In this document: in pieces, positions 10,402-20,383 of the stretch
How the letters are laid out: each line of letters begins with the position of its first letter
Numbering within the stretch: the first letter of the stretch is position 1
NCBI GenBank assembly: GCA_028456385.1
Contig: JALNQF010000022.1
Location: 124,001 to 188,000 of the forward strand
Direction: 5' to 3'
Source: Ophiosphaerella korrae
Lineage: Eukaryota > Ascomycota > Dothideomycetes > Pleosporales > Phaeosphaeriaceae
DNA: 64,000 bases
Notes under the pieces: model-generated
What the model saw: the letters and a program-made list of their open reading frames with translations, nothing else
Told to the model about the DNA's origin: nothing
Database searches by the model: none
Made by a program: the position numbers and the translations under genes

Positions 10402-12118
10402 TCATACCCTCTCCACAGGCTCAACCCTCTTCCCCAACTCCTCAATACCCTCCCCTCCACCTTCCTTCGCCCTCAACTCCCAACTCCCCGCCCTCTCATG
10501 CCCCCTGGCAGGCCCCACGCCGTTCTTCGCAATACTCACATCCGCATCCGACGCCATCTTCGCACTCCCCTTGAACCCCGCCAAGGACGCAGGCTGCACA
10601 CGATGCACCCGCACCCGCACCCCACACAGCGCTGCGACCCCGGCCAGAACCAGCGCCACCGCAAGCGTAAGCGTCATGCCCAGCACGCCCGCCACAGCCG
10701 GCGACATCTTTTTGTGTGAGAACAGGGTGCGCGGCGGCACAGCGGACCCCGACCCCGCCGCGACGTCCGGGCAGAACTTGCTGGGCGAATCGCACGCGTC
10801 GCACCACTGTACAAGATCCTCCAGCGCGATGCGGGCGAGCTGTTCTTCGAAGAGGGGGAAGGGGATACTGGTGTTTGCTGGGCCGTTGCCGAGGATGGGG
10901 AATGCGGTGATGGGGTCGTTGGAGGAGGAGGAGGCGTTGTGGAAGTAGAAGCGGATGTAGAGGTCTGATTTGGACGCGGGGAAGGAGGTGGCGTTGCGGC
11001 CGGTGGAGTAGAGTTCGAAGATGGCGGCTGAGGCTGGGGGTGGGAGGGTGCGGAAGGAAGGGTCAGTTGCGGCGGCGAGGAGGGCGAGGAGGGAGGTTAG
11101 GGACTGGTGATCGCCGAAGAGGAAGGTGAGGGGGTAGGAGATGTCGGAGGTGTTTCCTGGGGCGTATTTGTCGGCTATGACGAGACGGAGTTGAGAGAGG
11201 AGGTTGGCGGCGAGGGTTTTGCCTGCTATATCTTGGTACGATGGGGTGGAGGAGGATGTGTTGCCGAAGATGCTGTATGCTTCTTCGTCTGCGAAGGCGC
11301 GGGCTTTGCGGAGCGTGTCGGTGTTGTTGAGCGCGTTGTAGATGGTGGTGTTATGTGCATATTGGTACTGGAGGTAGTCATATATTTCAATTGCGGACAT
11401 GTAGTTGCTGGCCAGGAGGTCAGTTTTTCGTATTATCTACGTTCTTCGCTCGCAGCACTTACAGTTTTTCTCTTGTTAGATGACCGTCGAACCAACTGAC
11501 GTCAAGCTTATTGTAAAAGTCTTGGTTTGCGTCCCTTATAGTCCTGAATCTTTCAGTTGTAAAGTATTCCAGGCTTTGTTTTTGGGCGTTTGGACAGTTC
11601 AGTGTCCCAGCAAGGTAGACCGACTTGGGGTCGTCCAGACTGGCAGTCTGAATGTTGGCATATTGATACCCGCCCAATGGATAATCAATGGCAGTACCAT
11701 TAGAAAGCAGAGCTCCAGCAGTCCCTCTGGTATCATTACCGTTGGCGATGTTCTGTGGTGGATAAAGTCCCTGCATGAAGGCTTGTGCAGATGCCATGAG
11801 ATGCTGGGAATCTAGGGTCTGCACCAGAACCTGGTCATTATTCAGGGTAGTCAACATGCCGGCAATACGCTCAATACCGAGACCAGCAGGCGTATTTCCG
11901 GCAATGTATCGAGTTCTGAAGTTTTGCCCAAGTTGGAACATTTGCTGTGCGCCCAAGGCGGTTAGGACGGAGGGGCCAGGCTGAATGATAGGCGTGCGAT
12001 CGCCGCTTCGAATGAAGGTAAACGCAGCATGTGGGTGGTATACAGGATTGTCTGTCTCTTGAGCACCCACAGGCCAGGCCGACGCCAGGGCTGCAACGGC
12101 GAGACGAAACATGGCCAT
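10402..12118 (-). CDS. Histidine-acid-phosphatase-like membrane protein, catalytic His absent
   Basis: Exons 12118-11463 and 11407-10402 (55-nt intron) give 553 aa. An N-terminal signal peptide (MAMFRLAVAALASAWPVGAQ), a large ectodomain with many N-glycosylation sites, one C-terminal membrane helix near residues 458-480 (VLGMTLTLAVALVLAG) and a basic cytosolic tail are visible. Order and spacing follow the histidine acid phosphatase/phytase clade 2 fold, but the hallmark RHGxRxP reads RSGDRTP (about residue 37) and the C-terminal HD/HAE-type motif reads FGDHQSL. The nucleophilic His is therefore a Ser. It may be a pseudo-enzyme or surface receptor, or a fungal subfamily with altered chemistry. 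The coding strand switches from C-rich to G-rich at about 10800. It is convergent with acl1 (344 nt apart). Confidence 0.82.
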
Positions 12119-13747
12119 TTTGGTGGCGCGAATTTACGCCAGGAGTACAGTGTGTAGGGTGGCTTTTAGCTAGCCAGAGGAAGCAGCAGAGTAGGGCTGA
12201 ATGCAGTCCCACCTTGGGAGAACCACAGTACTTATTCTTCGGCATGGTAACTACATGATGAGACTGTACCCCTGCTCAAGGCAACTAAAGTGCTTATCTG
12301 CAAGCACAAAGAGGTGTGATGGCCCGAAGAGTCTAGAGGCGTCGGCATGGTCGTTGAGCGATGCATCGAGCTCACACCTCAGGATGCATGCCGGCGGGGT
12401 AGCTGCAGCTCGCTCTCTGATGGCGTTGGCAAAGGTTGCAACTTAGGCTGCATCAAGTATTGCCTGTGGGAGGGCAGTAACTTGTCTTTGATAGAACAAA
12501 GCAGCGGTGTTGCCTTCTACGTCGCACAATTACTACCCTCAACAACACGATGGGACATGCCAACTCCCAGGCAGGGCTGCTCCGCGGTGCTATGCCGAGA
12601 TTTAGGCAAGGCTGGGAGGTGGGTAGGTAAGCTGGACGCCGTGTCCGTATTTGCTCCTCAAAACGGGTGGGCTATAGTAGCGCCCATGTCAGCGGTACCA
12701 GCGATCTTTATCAAGACGCAGCCGGTGAGAAGTAGACGTCATTTCCTTCCTATGTCGTCTCGCAGGGCGCCTCAGGGTCGCAGATCAGTTATCTTGCAGA
12801 GTGTACCTGCATTGCACAGGTAGGATGAGCAGATGCATGTAACACGCCTCGCTTTGGTATGTGGGAAGTGGATATGGTAGATGATGTGGAGCACTTGTAA
12901 AAGCCAGTGTAAAAACCAGCGACGATGGATCAGGCTGACATCTTCACAGCCTGTGGCCTCCACTGGTACACCCCTGTCCTGGCCAGTCCACGTGCAAAAT
13001 GATCACGGGATGCCAGGGTCCATGATCGAACTTCATCCATGTCAGCCGTGGACTCACATCCGTTATAGCCATGAATATCTTTTGGAAATAAGATGATATC
13101 AACTTCTTGCTTTCACGTGCGAGATACGGCTGCGAAATGCCCAGATGTGCGCGCAAGATGCGAGCTGCAACATCCGCCAATCACGTAGCGTCTCATCACA
13201 TACCATCCGCAGTACGCACATACCATCTAACCAAGGGTATACCAAGAGGTAGTATAGCCTAACCTAATAGAATAATTAATATAGATATAGAAATAGATAG
13301 TTATTATAATAAATAATAAATAGTAACCTTTTTTAGGTATGTTTTTCTTTGTTTCTAAGTATATTATGAACTAGTTTATACTATCTTACTAGGCTTTATT
13401 TATCTGATGAGATACTAATAATGCCCAGTCGCTTTGATTGTCAGGCTACAGGCCAGGCTAGAGCTGCGTGAGCGCGCAAGCCGAAGGCTAAGGGCCCTCT
13501 GGGCCCTTGGATAATACACACCCTTCTACTCCGATAATCAGCGTTGTTGATTATTCGAACCTTTTTGGTTGTTTGCCGCAGTGGAGTAGAGCTGTGTTCT
13601 AGCATTAATGTCATGGCGCCTGGTACACCCTTGGCCAGATGAGTTATACCCTGACGTCCGTGCAGCTTCAACGTCAATCGCATCGTCTCAACCACCCATT
13701 TGCCACTGAGGGGAGATTCTAGGAGTACCGATATATACAACGTGAGA
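12119..13747. other. Intergenic with a short AT-rich patch and a GC palindrome
   Basis: No gene recognised. About 13245-13425 is very AT-rich (TA/AAT strings) and unlike its surroundings, consistent with a decayed insertion. Just after it, 13490-13508 is a perfect inverted repeat, AAGGGCCC-TCT-GGGCCCTT. The rest is ordinary and should hold the promoters of the two flanking, divergently transcribed genes. Confidence 0.5.
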
Positions 13748-15286
13748 ATGGCTTCATATACCCCTCAAGCTGAATTTGATTCAACACTGGCCACGCTGCG
13801 TTCCACATTTCGTTCAGGTCGTACAAAGGACATTCGTTACCGCAAATGGCAACTCAAGCAACTGTACTGGCTCGTCGCTGACAACATTCCCAAATTCGTT
13901 GATTCACTAAAGGCAGACTTGAACCGACATGAGCTTGAGACGCGGTTCCCTATCAAAGGACTCCTCCAAGATATCGAGTACCATATCAACCACGTTGAAT
14001 CGTGGGCCAAAGACGAAGTACCAGATAGTGGATTCGTCTTTACCAAAATCGGCAGAACGGTGATAAGACAGGAGCCCCGTGGCGTTGCCTTCATCATTGG
14101 TGCTTGGAATTACCCAGATACTCTGGCTTTCCAACAACTCGCCAGTGCTATTGCGGCAGGGTGTTGTGCAATCGTCAAACCCTCTGAACTTGCTGCACAC
14201 ACTGGGACCCTCATGCTCGAACTAGCGCCAAAGTATCTAGACCCAGAAGCTTACGCATTTGTATCTGGTGGCGCGGCCGAGACACAGTACATGCTAACGC
14301 ATAAGTTTGATCATGTATTCTTCACAGGGTCAACGCCTGTAGCGAAACATATTGCCGTCGCAACAGCAAAACACCTTACGCCTACCGTCCTAGAACTAGG
14401 TGGCCAAGGCCCAGCCATTGTAACCAAGTCGGCAAACATCGACCTCACAGCCAAACGCATTGCGTCCGCAAAATTCATGAACGCAGGCCAAATCTGCCTC
14501 TCCGTAAATCACACCTTCGTGCACCCCGACGTCCACGCCCAATTCCTCGAGCGCCTCACGTACTGGAACACCCAATTCCTCTCCAGCGGCATTGAAAACA
14601 TGGCGACCATCATCAACGAACGCAACCACACCCGCCTCACAACCCTCCTCTCCCAAACCTCAGGCAAAATCACAACCTCCCAACCCCCCTCCACAAACCC
14701 CCTCTCCATCCCCCCCACCATAGTCTCCAACGTCAAAATCACAGACCCCCTCCTCAAAGACGAACTCTTCGGCCCCATCCTTCCCGTCCTCCCAGCCACC
14801 CCCACCGAAGCCGTCGCCACAATAAACACCATGCCCCACCCCCTCGCCCTCTACATCTTCAGCACCACCCAGTCCGAAATCGACTTCATCCTCGACCACA
14901 CGCTCTCGGGCGGCGTCGCAATAAACGACTGCTTGATCCACGCGGGCGCGCCCAACGCGCCGTTTGGCGGCGTCGGCGACTCGGGCGTCGGCGCGTACCA
15001 CGGGCGCTATGGCTTTGATGCTTTTACGCATAAGCGGACGGTGGTGCGGTTCCCGGATTGGCTGGATGGCGTCATGGGCTTTCGGTATCCGCCGTATGAC
15101 TTGAAGAAGGCGGGGTTTGCGGTGAAGGTAGGGAATCCGGGGTTTAGGCGCGGGGAAACGCTGGAGGATCAGAGGGTTGGAAGGGGGTGGACGGGATTGG
15201 CGGTGGGGAGTTTAGTGGTTGGGGTTTTGGGGGTGGGGGTTGGGGTGTGGACGGGGAAGATAGGCAAGGTGGTGGGGGATTGGTAG
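13748..15286 (+). CDS. Fatty aldehyde dehydrogenase, ALDH3 family
   Basis: Single-exon gene of 512 aa; 13748 is the first ATG in frame (MASYTPQAEF). Family 3 aldehyde dehydrogenase, oxidising medium- and long-chain aldehydes with NAD(P)+; the closest functional parallel is yeast Hfd1. Seen: coenzyme-binding FIIGAWNYPDTLAFQQL and FFTGSTPVAKHIA, the catalytic Glu in LELGGQGP, and the catalytic Cys in FMNAGQICLS (about residue 251). The C-terminus ends in a Gly/Val-rich hydrophobic segment (LAVGSLVVGVLGVGVGVWTG), the expected membrane anchor of this family. Base composition is striking: around 14641-14700 the coding strand has 32 C and 2 G, while 15181-15240 has 36 G and 2 C. It is convergent with the FAD oxidoreductase. 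Confidence 0.93.
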   Translation: MASYTPQAEFDSTLATLRSTFRSGRTKDIRYRKWQLKQLYWLVADNIPKFVDSLKADLNRHELETRFPIKGLLQDIEYHINHVESWAKDEVPDSGFVFTKIGRTVIRQEPRGVAFIIGAWNYPDTLAFQQLASAIAAGCCAIVKPSELAAHTGTLMLELAPKYLDPEAYAFVSGGAAETQYMLTHKFDHVFFTGSTPVAKHIAVATAKHLTPTVLELGGQGPAIVTKSANIDLTAKRIASAKFMNAGQICLSVNHTFVHPDVHAQFLERLTYWNTQFLSSGIENMATIINERNHTRLTTLLSQTSGKITTSQPPSTNPLSIPPTIVSNVKITDPLLKDELFGPILPVLPATPTEAVATINTMPHPLALYIFSTTQSEIDFILDHTLSGGVAINDCLIHAGAPNAPFGGVGDSGVGAYHGRYGFDAFTHKRTVVRFPDWLDGVMGFRYPPYDLKKAGFAVKVGNPGFRRGETLEDQRVGRGWTGLAVGSLVVGVLGVGVGVWTGKIGKVVGDW

Positions 15287-15898
15287 TGGGTGCTTGTGTT
15301 GGGTTGGGTTGGGTTGGGGAGGTTATGTTGGTGTTGGATGGATGGGTGGAATGAGTTGGTTGGGGAAAAAAAAAACCTAGTTGTCTCCATCGCAAGCTAA
15401 AATCAACTATACAACCACCTAAATATACATACACTCATGGAGACGACAAATCATCACACCACTCTAATATCATTACTCATAGCCTTAGCCATCTATCTAC
15501 AACTAGCTATTCAAATTACTATCTACACTCGCATTACATTATATCCTAAGCAAGGGTAAGCCATCATAATCGTCCGTTAAACATGCCACAATGATCGTGA
15601 TCGTAGTCGTAATCCCCAAAGGGACGTGATCATGACGCTCATCGAAGGCGATATTGGGGGAATCATCTCTAAGAAATGCTGGAAAAAAAAAGCCGTAAAA
15701 TCCTCTAGCTATAAATGTCGTAAGTATTGGAAAACAAAACCAGGCGCGGAATAAGGTGTCCTCGCAGCCTAAGGAAAATCGTTAATGAAGACATCCCATC
15801 CCAAGACTTTTGCTGTTTGTATACATATTCTGGTTTTCGTTGGTGTTGTTGTTGGTGGTGGTTGTGTGTTGGGGATGGTGAAGGCGTGGTTGCGTTGT
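15287..15898. other. Convergent intergenic region with G-quadruplex motif
   Basis: 612 nt between two convergent genes. 15301-15319 on the plus strand is GGGTTGGGTTGGGTTGGGG, starting 15 nt after the ALDH3 stop. A G-rich patch on the plus strand at about 15835-15890 lies just 3' of the FAD gene. No ORF of note. Confidence 0.6.
15301..15319 (+). other. Canonical G-quadruplex motif after ALDH3 stop codon
   Basis: Four G3+ tracts separated by TT, on the sense strand, 15 nt after the stop codon. It could fold in DNA or in the 3' UTR of the mRNA. Confidence 0.65.
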
Positions 15899-17510
15899 TC
15901 AGAAGTAACAGTCGACCACGTCTTGGCCGCTGCGGATGGCCCATTCTATTATTTCCATGCCGCTAAGTGCGCTGGCCCAATAGGTTTTCTTATATCCTTG
16001 AAGCTTGTTGAGCTTCTCGTAGGCACCGCTGCGCAGACCATCGGGCCCAAAGTGGGGAAAATAGTCCCATTTCTTGAACGCCTTGATATTCTTCTGTGTG
16101 AAGGGTGCAGGCGTCTGGGTTGCATTACGAGGATCCTTGTTAATCTTGGCAAAGCTTTCAACGACCAGGCGTTCTGCGGTGTTCGTGGCCTGGTATTCAT
16201 ATGGGCCCCATGACCAGGCAACAGAGACGTTTGACTGTTTGTTCAGATGAAGGACGGCGACAGGTTCGCCGTCGTTGGGTGGCGGGACAGCTGGCGATGT
16301 TGTGTTCGCAATGTACGACACGCCAAACGGAAGCTTGAGCTCCACAGCGGCTGAGGAGTACTGGTGCGTCGTAACATTACGGAAAGTGTCGTGTTCATGC
16401 TCGGTGAGATCGATGCCTGCACGTTCCAGGCCGGCCATGCTTGGGGGGAAGGCGAGGATGACCGATGAGCATTCCTGTTTCTTCCATTCAAGATAGTTTC
16501 CTTTAGGCTGTGTGTATGTAACAACCGGATTCTTCTTAGATCGGTTGACACAACGAACCTCTGCCGAAGTGTGAATTGGTGTCTTGCACAAAGCCTTCTT
16601 GGCATATTCAACAAAGATTTTGTGGAAGTCGGTGTAGTAGACACTGTGCAGGCCGATGAAGGCAGTGAGGATGTCAGGTGTGAAGTACTGTAAGATGTAG
16701 AGCTGGTCACATGTTAGCGCCTGTATGCAGGATCCCTGCAAGTGGGGTGAGAGGTGGGTTCGTGACGTACTGCTGGGACGATGTTGATATCTCCATAACC
16801 ATACAGCGCAACGGGGTTCACAAGCAGAATCGGGAGCGCAGTGAAGTTGTTCTGGCGAAACCACTGCGAGCCAGCCACAGTAAACTCTTCTGGTACGCCG
16901 TTCTATCAATGCGTTAGCTGACGGATTGGGGGCAAGCTTGCGAGCGTGGGTCGCACCTTGTAATTTGTGGCACTGATGGGTCGGAAGCGTTGATTCCACA
17001 GGGCCACATATCGCGGGATCTCTGCAGACACGGCGGCGAAGAATTGGGGAGCGGGTGCAGGATTGACATCAACAGCGCCCGAGGAGTAGTTGTAGCGGAA
17101 CATCTCACGGGCACCGGCGAGCTGGAAGGGTTCGATGGGCACATTGGTCTCGTTCAAGAGCTTGAGAGTCTCGGGGTAGGTTGCGTTGGAGAAGAAGGCA
17201 GCGCCCAGTGGATGGAAGATGCCTCTGGATGGGGTTAGGCTTCAATGGGAAGGCAAGCGGTGCAGGTCAGGACTCACTTGTCGTCGTACCATGACTGGCA
17301 CTTGCCGCCAATCTCTGGCTGATTGTCGAAGACGACGGCCTTGATGCCCTTTCGCTCGAGGCCGGCAGCAGCAGTCAGGCCGGCTGGGCCCGCGCCGACG
17401 ATGCAGACAGGTGGTCGCTGCTCATGCCGGCGGACAGTGGGCCAAGCTGTGGCAGTGTGAGAGGTGAGGGCTAGTAAGGGAAGCACCAACGACCACGTTG
17501 GTGTGCGCAT
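15899..17510 (-). CDS. Secreted FAD-dependent amine-oxidase-like oxidoreductase
   Basis: Four exons, 17510-17278, 17224-16957, 16902-16771 and 16702-15899, join in frame to 478 aa. A signal peptide (MRTPTWSLVLPLLALTSHTATA) is followed by the dinucleotide-binding motif CIVGAGPAGLTAAAGLERKG and the amine-oxidase-type EIGGKCQSW. The C-terminal half contains LAFPPSMAGLERAG and ends ALSGMEIIEWAIRSGQDVVDCYF, resembling the second flavin-contact region (the usual GE is SG-M here). Multiple NxS/T sites fit export. The family includes fungal beta-cyclopiazonate-dehydrogenase-like and other flavin amine oxidoreductases; the substrate here is unknown and no biosynthetic cluster surrounds it. All three introns are about 53-69 nt. 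Confidence 0.85.
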
Positions 17511-19133
17511 AGTGATACTGTAGGTGTTTGGTACGGTGGGTAGTGGGTCAATTGAGAAGAAGAATAGTGGCAGACGTACTCTGCACCTGCAAGTGATAAA
17601 TAACAAGAACAGCTAGGTACTAGCAACCAGCCCTCTCTTGTTTTCCTTGCTGGCTGTGCGCAGGCAAAATCCCGGGTGAGGTCAAAGGCCGCGGTTTGGT
17701 ACCTGCTGCGCTGGCAGAGGCAGGGCTAGTACTTGCTTGCCTGCCGCCAACTCGCCCAAAAACCTCAATCGAGCAAAAGCTAGCGGGCTCAGCGACAGTG
17801 ATCGAGGATGCGAGGCCCTGTGCTTGCAACTGACGCCGAAGCGCCCGAGTGCTAATCGAGTCTGCGTCCCCTTGACTTTTTTTCATCGTAGCCCGAGCAA
17901 CTGTAACAGGCCATTGCACCACCTTCTGCCGCCCAGCAACCCCACACCACGCAGCAATGTCATGCACCGCGATGCAAGGAAGCCTGCACTGCCGACCGGT
18001 AGACAGCGCCGTATCGATGGATGCGGCCATGCATTGAGTCGGTGAACAGCTGTCCCGCATCTGCACGCGGCATGACGCACTCCGCTTGCATGAGCTCTCC
18101 ATGCCTTTTTTTTTTGCGCCGGAGAATTCGAGGGCTCCCCTTTCAGCCGAGGCTGCCGACTAGCTGGGCTAAGCGCTCGTTAGCCAGCGCCACGTTTGAC
18201 CCACGTCCTTGGTTTGGCCCATGGCTGGCTCTCACCACCTGAGTGAAACAACCCATGCCCAACTTCGTTTTTGTCAAACAGAAGGCTGGCACCGCTTCGT
18301 GAAGCGTCTGCTGTTCGGCCATGTTCGTTGCCTTGGGTTCCAAACACCACGGCTCGACTCACGGCACCCCCACCCGGTGGTGGCTTCGTCAACGTCATCG
18401 AGCTGAAGCCGTGTGGCTGCGCTGGCCCTTGACAACTCACCCATTGCTGAGGTGGCTATTCCCTTCCCGACTCTTGTCCACCACCGAAAATTGCGGCCTG
18501 GGAACAACACCTGTAAAAATGTCAACCAGACGAGTACCAAAGCATCGATCGCATAGCGATGAGCATCAAACGAGATGAAGTAAAATGAACAACTATGGCG
18601 GTCGCACCACCTCAATTCGTCGCCACCACTGTCAGTGTCACCCTCGCCGTGGCCGTGCAATGCAAGTGACATCAGTGCCTGTTTTTTTAGCCACGGGGCA
18701 TCTTCTAGAAAAGCACTGTGGGTTAATGGAAACAACGCTCTATTGCTTGAGCTCACCTTTTCAACCGCCGGTGCAGGCCGCAATGACGCGTTGCCGTGTT
18801 CCACAGAGTCGCCCCCTAGCAGCGCAAGTCATTGCCTCGGCGCGTAGATCACAAGCAGAGGCGAAAACGTGAATTGACGTGATGCCATTAGTAGCTACCC
18901 GCTCGACCACTTTTTTAGACTGTCCAAAGAAAGAAATCGGGAATATAGGGGGGACGCCCACCCATCAATACTAGCAATGAAAAGAGGCGCTTAAGGAGAT
19001 ATTGGACATGGCTGAGAAGTATTGGAAATATGTTTTGAGTAGGAGCGATTCAGAGGAAATCTACTGACTACAGAGGCGCTAAACCAATTGTTTGCGCTCA
19101 TTAAAAGGTATAAAGGTACGACGTACTGTACTA
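17511..19133. other. Intergenic, no gene recognised
   Basis: 1.6 kb upstream of the secreted FAD enzyme and downstream of the PTH11-like gene. Many short ORFs on both strands, none with a recognisable domain or splice pattern. No tRNA or repeat family seen. Confidence 0.45.
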
Positions 19134-20383
19134 TCAGTACATGTACTTCTTTTGCTGCTCAATGTCAAAATCAAAACGACTTTTTACTGTATCGCCACTC
19201 ATAGGCCGCAGTGATGGCGGTTGTACCTGCTGTTGAGCTGCTGTACCAGGCCGTGACTCATCATTGCCTGTCAGCTTGCGTGTATCCATCTCGACTTGGT
19301 CGACAACAGGTGTAATCTTCTCCTTCCTTCTGCTGTGGGTCGACCCATTGGCGTACTTTGACCCTTGCTGTCTAGCACGGGAAGGGAAGAGCAGAGGCTT
19401 CAGAGCAGGAATGCAACCGCAGATGACACCAACGTTGGTTTCAACTGCAGTCCATACCCAAATTTGGAATCCTCCCCAGGTAGCATCGTAGGTCTGGTAG
19501 AGAGTATAATGGATCCAGTAAGCACGGAAGGAACCAGCTACGACAATGATACCACCGACAGAGAAGAGCACGATCAGGCCAATGCGTTGGGTCCAGGGAA
19601 GTGAGAGTGAGAAGAGTGTTGGAATCGGTAGTGCATAGATCATGAAATCGGTGACTACGTTCAATGTGGACTGTACCACTAGTGGGGGGCCCTCAGGGAT
19701 ACAGTCACGGTGATCAGCGGTCAGCATCCAGTAGCTGGAGATTGGGCTACAGAGGTCAGCAATGAGAATGCTACTTCGTATGGGTGTACGCACATGCATT
19801 GTACCCATAAGGCCACCAGAAAGACAACGAAGGCAGCAAATACGAGCGCAAAGGTGCCCCAGACCAGTTTCCGGAAGAGAGACTTCTCCGGTGCAATCCG
19901 AAAATATGATACGAGAATGGACGTCTTTACAGTGCTCGAGGCAAGGACAAACAACGTCTGACCCGCTAGCGATGCCTGGGGATGGTTAGATTTAGCTTGT
20001 AGTGACACTAAGTGTACAAGGTCGCACCTTTCGCCCCGTTACCAACATTTGTAGAGGTACATCCCAAACGTGTCTATCCCAACCGTACAACTGTGTCGCC
20101 ATGATGACCAGCACGGTGGTTCCGATACTGAATACCTATGCAAGGTTAATTTGGTTTTGAGAAGCAGCAGATTGGCACGTACCATGGCAAGGAGCATGAG
20201 GTAGTCATCATACCAAGCTTTTCTTAGCCACCCAACACGAACATACATGCGTAGAAAGACGACAATCATTGCAATAGGAAGTAGTGTCAACTCCACTACC
20301 ATGAGAGTCGATCCACGGGTGACAGGGTCCACATAGTTGGGTTTGGGCCAGGTCTTCCTAACCTCTGGAGGTGGAGACCGCAT
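19134..20383 (-). CDS. PTH11/rhodopsin-like seven-helix integral membrane protein
   Basis: Exons 20383-20183, 20135-20028, 19975-19794 and 19746-19134 join in frame to 367 aa. Hydrophobic helices are visible in order: [20 protein letters not shown], then [19 protein letters not shown], the [18 protein letters not shown] helix with the family hallmark of a polar TS-xxS helix followed by [58 protein letters not shown] and a last helix ending [14 protein letters not shown]. This is the fungal rhodopsin-like domain (PTH11-related, also in SAT-cluster proteins). The C-terminal cytosolic tail is polar and about 90 residues long. The role is probably surface sensing; the ligand is unknown. It lacks the extracellular CFEM domain found in some members. 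Confidence 0.88.

Noticed and set aside
10399..10719. Proline/histidine-rich plus-strand ORF overlapping the phosphatase-like gene
   Set aside because: Shadow of the G-rich 3' end of the minus-strand gene.
13700..16999. Secondary-metabolite cluster around the ALDH3 and FAD oxidoreductase genes
   Set aside because: No polyketide, peptide or terpene synthase, cytochrome P450 or cluster regulator is present nearby; two oxidoreductases alone are not evidence.
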